DNA of 47,013 nt from Verrucomicrobiota bacterium. GTDB taxonomy: Bacteria; Verrucomicrobiota; Verrucomicrobiia; Verrucomicrobiales; DEV007. Under the pieces are notes generated by a model. The model ran no database searches, was not told where the DNA came from, and saw only the letters and a program-made list of their open reading frames with translations. How positions within the stretch are numbered: the stretch's first letter is position 1; each line of letters starts with the position of its first letter. Below, piece after piece: positions 44,105 to 47,013 of this stretch. The DNA lies in contig JAJRVS010000009.1 of NCBI GenBank assembly GCA_024277195.1, forward strand, positions 1-47,013, given 5' to 3'. Both the position numbers and the translations under genes were made by a program.

Positions 44105-46317
44105 CATTTTGCCTTCAGCTCAGTGCGGTAGGCATCCTTAAACAATCCGATTTTATCAAACGGAATCGGCTTGAACGATGGCAGCTCCTTCAGCAATCGC
44201 GCATCTTTTTTTAATTTAAAATTCTGCGTCGAAAAATCCGAAAAACCTAGATCGATGGGCTTGTCCGCCGTGCCCGAGATCTCACGGAATCCTTTGACCT
44301 TTACCGCTGGCGCCCCGCCCTTTGCCGCAGCGTCGGTTTTCACCACTAAATTGTTCTCGATCTTCAATTTATCGATCAGCTTGAGAACCTTGGCATCAAA
44401 ATTATACACTTTTTGCACACAATCGATAAACACATTATCGCTAAGCGGATTGTGCAGCGGTTCGCGCGGCGAGTCTTTCATGATGATCGCCAGCTTGGGA
44501 TAACGTTCACTCCAAGGTGACTTCTGGTAGTTCATATCCATAGCCTTTTTCTCCAACCACCAACCACCGGAAGGCTCATTCCATTGTTTCCACGTCATCC
44601 CGCGGGAATCGATATGTAAGCCGATGGCACAATCAACGATCAAATTATTACTGATCGGATTATCCCGTCCACCACCGATCATGATCGCCCTTCCCGCCCG
44701 ATAAAACACATTGCCTTCAACTCGATCCCCGCTATCACAGTCATCTAAATACACCCCCATGGTATTAGCATGTTTTGCGTCCCCCTTGCCTAGATCGTGA
44801 ATATAATTGTGCCGCAAAACATTACCTTGGGAGGTCCAATCCCGCCCGGTATAAAACGCTCCCGAATCCCCGGTCTCCATCACCACCCGGTAAACATCGT
44901 TGAGCTCAAACAGGTGTTCGTTTCCGCTGTACAAAACCGCATTGTGCGGAGCATCATGAATGGCATTGTTGCGCACCACCTGACCACAACCCGTAACTCT
45001 GACACCTGCAGCGTAAGTGCGTTGAAACAAGCCGTAGTGGTGAATCTCGTTATTAATCACAAGGTTCTTTCCAGCTGTCAGGCTTTTGCGATCCCCTCCC
45101 CCTATGGAAATGCCATAGGTTCCCAGATTGAACAAATCGCATGAACGCAGCGTATTGTTCGACCCACTCACTTTGATCCCTCCACCAGACAGATTAGCAA
45201 TCTCACAACCTGCTATCTCCACATGCTGCGTTCCCTCCAGCGAAATCCCCTGACCATGATTATACTCAAAGGCCAAATTCTGAAAATTGATATACTTCGC
45301 CGCTTTCACCTTCAGCAAGGGCTGGTCCATCGTAGCAAGAACCATAGTGGATTTCTCCAGAGGATTTTGCGGATAACAATACAAATGTTTGTGAGCCCGA
45401 TCGAGGTACCACTCTCCCGGAGCATCCAACTCCTCCAAAACATTTATCGCAAAAAAACGCCGTTCCGCCTTGCCCCAAGTGCCCCCTTTGATTCCATAAC
45501 CGTGAGGCGCCGCCAGCGAGATCACTTTTTTCTCTTTATCATAAGCCGCGATACGGATGACTTCATCGCTCCAGTCATGAGTCCAGTAACCCAACAGCCA
45601 AACACCCTCTTTCAGATTCCAACGAGCCGGTCGCGGGTCATCCAAAACAAACGAACCCGGCCTGAGTTTTTTCATCTGAGGATCTTTTGCGTCCGCCTTG
45701 GGCAGACCCGTATCAACCACCTTGGAAAAACCTGACCACCCCTCGTTGGCCGCGCCTTTGTTCGGCCAACGGGCAAGGGTCATAGGCGCACCGTCCACAT
45801 ACAACCAAGGGCCGCTGGGCGTGCCGCGGAACGATTTTTTCAGCTCGGAAAAAGAGCCCAACCCTTGTTTGGACAAATCACAGACCATCACCTTGGAACG
45901 AACTGATGGATCAAGCCGTGACAGCACCGCCTGATCTGCTAGTGGAGCAAAATCCGATGCCTTGAGAGTGACTCCACCACGGATGCGCACGGCACCCGGA
46001 TGCGCTGCCCGGTAAATCACCTTCGCCTTCGCGGTTCCTCCATCACCCTTAGAAAATTCCAAAGTCTTCTGCAAGCGATACACCCCGTCAGCAATAGAAA
46101 CCGTGATCGCTTCGTCCGCTTTCAAGGCCCCTGCTTTTCGCGCCGCACGAATCCCGTCCCGCGCCTGCAACAAATTCTGGAACGGCGCTTTTAGCGAACC
46201 ATCACCCCCCTCTTTTGCCGTAGCAGCCACATGATACTCCACTCCTGCTCGCGCAGCCGCAGGGGAAATTATAAGCACGCAGCAAAAAAATAAGAAATGC
46301 AGCAAAAAACGATTCAT
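44104..46317 (-). CDS. secreted right-handed beta-helix protein
   Basis: A 737-residue exported protein. A signal peptide ends near PAAARAG, then EYHVAATAKEGGDGSLKAPFQNLLQARDGIR, the characteristic start of polysaccharide lyase- and glycosidase-like beta-helix proteins. Parallel beta-helix coils with Asn ladders follow (CEIANLSGGGIKVSGSNNTLRSCDLFNLGTYGISIGGG, NVLRHNYIHDLGKG, SGDRVEGNVFYRAGRAIMIGGGRDNPISNNLIVDC). This architecture suits uronic-acid or sulfated-galactan degradation, but no family-specific catalytic residues are identified. It follows an SGNH hydrolase gene on the same strand 71 bp away and may be co-transcribed with it. Confidence 0.85.
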   Translation of the reverse strand: MNRFLLHFLFFCCVLIISPAAARAGVEYHVAATAKEGGDGSLKAPFQNLLQARDGIRAARKAGALKADEAITVSIADGVYRLQKTLEFSKGDGGTAKAKVIYRAAHPGAVRIRGGVTLKASDFAPLADQAVLSRLDPSVRSKVMVCDLSKQGLGSFSELKKSFRGTPSGPWLYVDGAPMTLARWPNKGAANEGWSGFSKVVDTGLPKADAKDPQMKKLRPGSFVLDDPRPARWNLKEGVWLLGYWTHDWSDEVIRIAAYDKEKKVISLAAPHGYGIKGGTWGKAERRFFAINVLEELDAPGEWYLDRAHKHLYCYPQNPLEKSTMVLATMDQPLLKVKAAKYINFQNLAFEYNHGQGISLEGTQHVEIAGCEIANLSGGGIKVSGSNNTLRSCDLFNLGTYGISIGGGDRKSLTAGKNLVINNEIHHYGLFQRTYAAGVRVTGCGQVVRNNAIHDAPHNAVLYSGNEHLFELNDVYRVVMETGDSGAFYTGRDWTSQGNVLRHNYIHDLGKGDAKHANTMGVYLDDCDSGDRVEGNVFYRAGRAIMIGGGRDNPISNNLIVDCAIGLHIDSRGMTWKQWNEPSGGWWLEKKAMDMNYQKSPWSERYPKLAIIMKDSPREPLHNPLSDNVFIDCVQKVYNFDAKVLKLIDKLKIENNLVVKTDAAAKGGAPAVKVKGFREISGTADKPIDLGFSDFSTQNFKLKKDARLLKELPSFKPIPFDKIGLFKDAYRTELKAK

Positions 46318-46388
46318 CTAATATATGAGGGGTTACGGCTCCCCTATAATTTTCATTTCGCCCCCTGTCAAAAAACTAGTGATGTTCT

Positions 46389-47013
46389 TTATTCCGACTT
46401 CAACAACCGCGCTAACTTCGCAGGATAAGTCTGCGCGCCCGCATCCGCTGTGCCGGCGCCTTTCATGCTCGCCCCATAAGTGATGCTATCCCCAAAACAG
46501 ATAATCGTTCCAGCATCCCACTTAGCTGCTTTAAGCGTTTCATACACTGCCTGGGCAATCACATCATAACCCTCGCTGGTCGGGTGCACCCCATCCTTTG
46601 ATCGACTGTTGGCGACATTCCGCAACAGACTGGACTTTTCAGACCCCGCTCCGCCTTTCTCGAGCAAAACATGCACATCCACCAAACGAACCCCGTCCGG
46701 CTTAGCCAACTTTTTCACCACAGCATTCACATCCGCGATACGATCCTCCGGGCTTCGCTCAGCAAAAAACTCCGCTTTGTGGCGGCTGAACAGCAGCTCA
46801 TTAATACACGGAGGAATGGTCATCAATACCACCTTCGATCCAGACTTAATGAAGCCCTTCACCAATTTTTTTAAATTCTTCTCATACTCCTTGATCGGCA
46901 CCGAATTACCCGAGTTCAAAGCATCATTAGTGCCCACCATCATCACCACCACCTCCGGCTTTTTCGCCAGCACATCCGTCTCCACCCTCTTCAACAAATT
47001 GCGCGTAGAATTA
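46389..47013 (-). CDS. SGNH/GDSL hydrolase with atypical block order, 5' end outside the window
   Basis: The open frame runs off the window edge, beginning in mid-protein with NSTRNLLKRVE (block II), then VVVMMVGTND (block III) and SKDGVHPTSEGYD (block V, with Asp and His of the catalytic triad). Instead of ending there, it continues into ICFGDSITYGASMKGAGTAD, a second or relocated block I carrying the Ser nucleophile, then AKLARLLKSE and the stop. In a normal enzyme block I is N-terminal. Either the upstream part has its own block I and this is the beginning of a truncated second domain, or the fold is circularly permuted. It probably cleaves acetyl or other esters on polysaccharide. Confidence 0.78.
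   Translation of the reverse strand, partial: NSTRNLLKRVETDVLAKKPEVVVMMVGTNDALNSGNSVPIKEYEKNLKKLVKGFIKSGSKVVLMTIPPCINELLFSRHKAEFFAERSPEDRIADVNAVVKKLAKPDGVRLVDVHVLLEKGGAGSEKSSLLRNVANSRSKDGVHPTSEGYDVIAQAVYETLKAAKWDAGTIICFGDSITYGASMKGAGTADAGAQTYPAKLARLLKSE

Overview
The window looks like a chromosomal segment of a Verrucomicrobiota (PVC superphylum) bacterium. The strongest pointers are: a very long secreted protein joining a PVC-type dehydrogenase propeller, HEAT repeats and a C-terminal CxxCH heme domain; a separate penta-CxxCH cytochrome; four sulfatase loci (three intact, one gutted); a XylR-type regulator (periplasmic-binding-protein-like sensor fused to an AraC domain); a Tat-exported sugar isomerase-like TIM barrel; and short palindromic repeats of the kind scattered between genes in this phylum. 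The assignment rests on gene content only. No rRNA, tRNA or CRISPR array was seen.

Layout. 1-7.3 kb (+): a secreted clan GH-A glycoside hydrolase, an NHL propeller, a small membrane protein, and two secreted sulfatases separated by a palindromic-repeat cluster. 7.3-13.5 kb (mostly -): a 1040-residue AsmA-like protein, a small lipoprotein, a YjdM/PhnA-type zinc-ribbon protein, an SDR dehydrogenase and two Hsp20 chaperones. An AT-rich 484 bp gap with three near-perfect inverted repeats follows. 14.0-20.4 kb (+): a host-attachment-family protein with a clear terminator, xylose isomerase, a site-2-protease-like metalloprotease and the 1186-residue PVC-type cytochrome dehydrogenase.

20.4-28.6 kb (-): a propeller dehydrogenase overlapping a penta-heme cytochrome, a DJ-1/PfpI protein, a Tat-exported isomerase-like protein, a gutted sulfatase and a full sulfatase with a C-terminal sandwich domain. 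A XylR-like regulator is divergent at 28.7 kb. 29.9-31.9 kb is a decaying patch: an orphan addiction-module antitoxin, the last 40 codons of a tyrosine recombinase, an endonuclease/exonuclease/phosphatase protein, a DUF1648-like gene split by an in-frame TAG, and the first ~70 codons of a DUF5009/HGSNAT-like acyltransferase. It is followed by a PQQ-type propeller and a 160 bp MITE-like palindrome.

33.7-44.0 kb is mainly housekeeping: rsfS, cinA, a secreted multi-ASH/FN3 protein, an MTH1-like NUDIX hydrolase, the gcvT-gcvH-gcvP operon and divergent leuB. After a 21 bp perfect inverted repeat come a right-handed beta-helix protein and an edge-truncated SGNH hydrolase with an unusual block order.

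Taken together, the accessory genes fit a marine or particle-associated degrader of sulfated polysaccharides: secreted hydrolases, a beta-helix protein, an esterase and sulfatases outside the cytoplasm, heme/propeller dehydrogenases oxidising released sugars, and xylose isomerase and isomerase-like TIM barrels handling the products. That pathway view is inference from context. No complete novel multi-gene system is proven. The observations most worth following are the SGNH block permutation, the gutted sulfatase, the decaying 30-32 kb patch, the MITE-like palindrome, the start-codon hairpin at 3.7 kb and the coupled heme/propeller pair.
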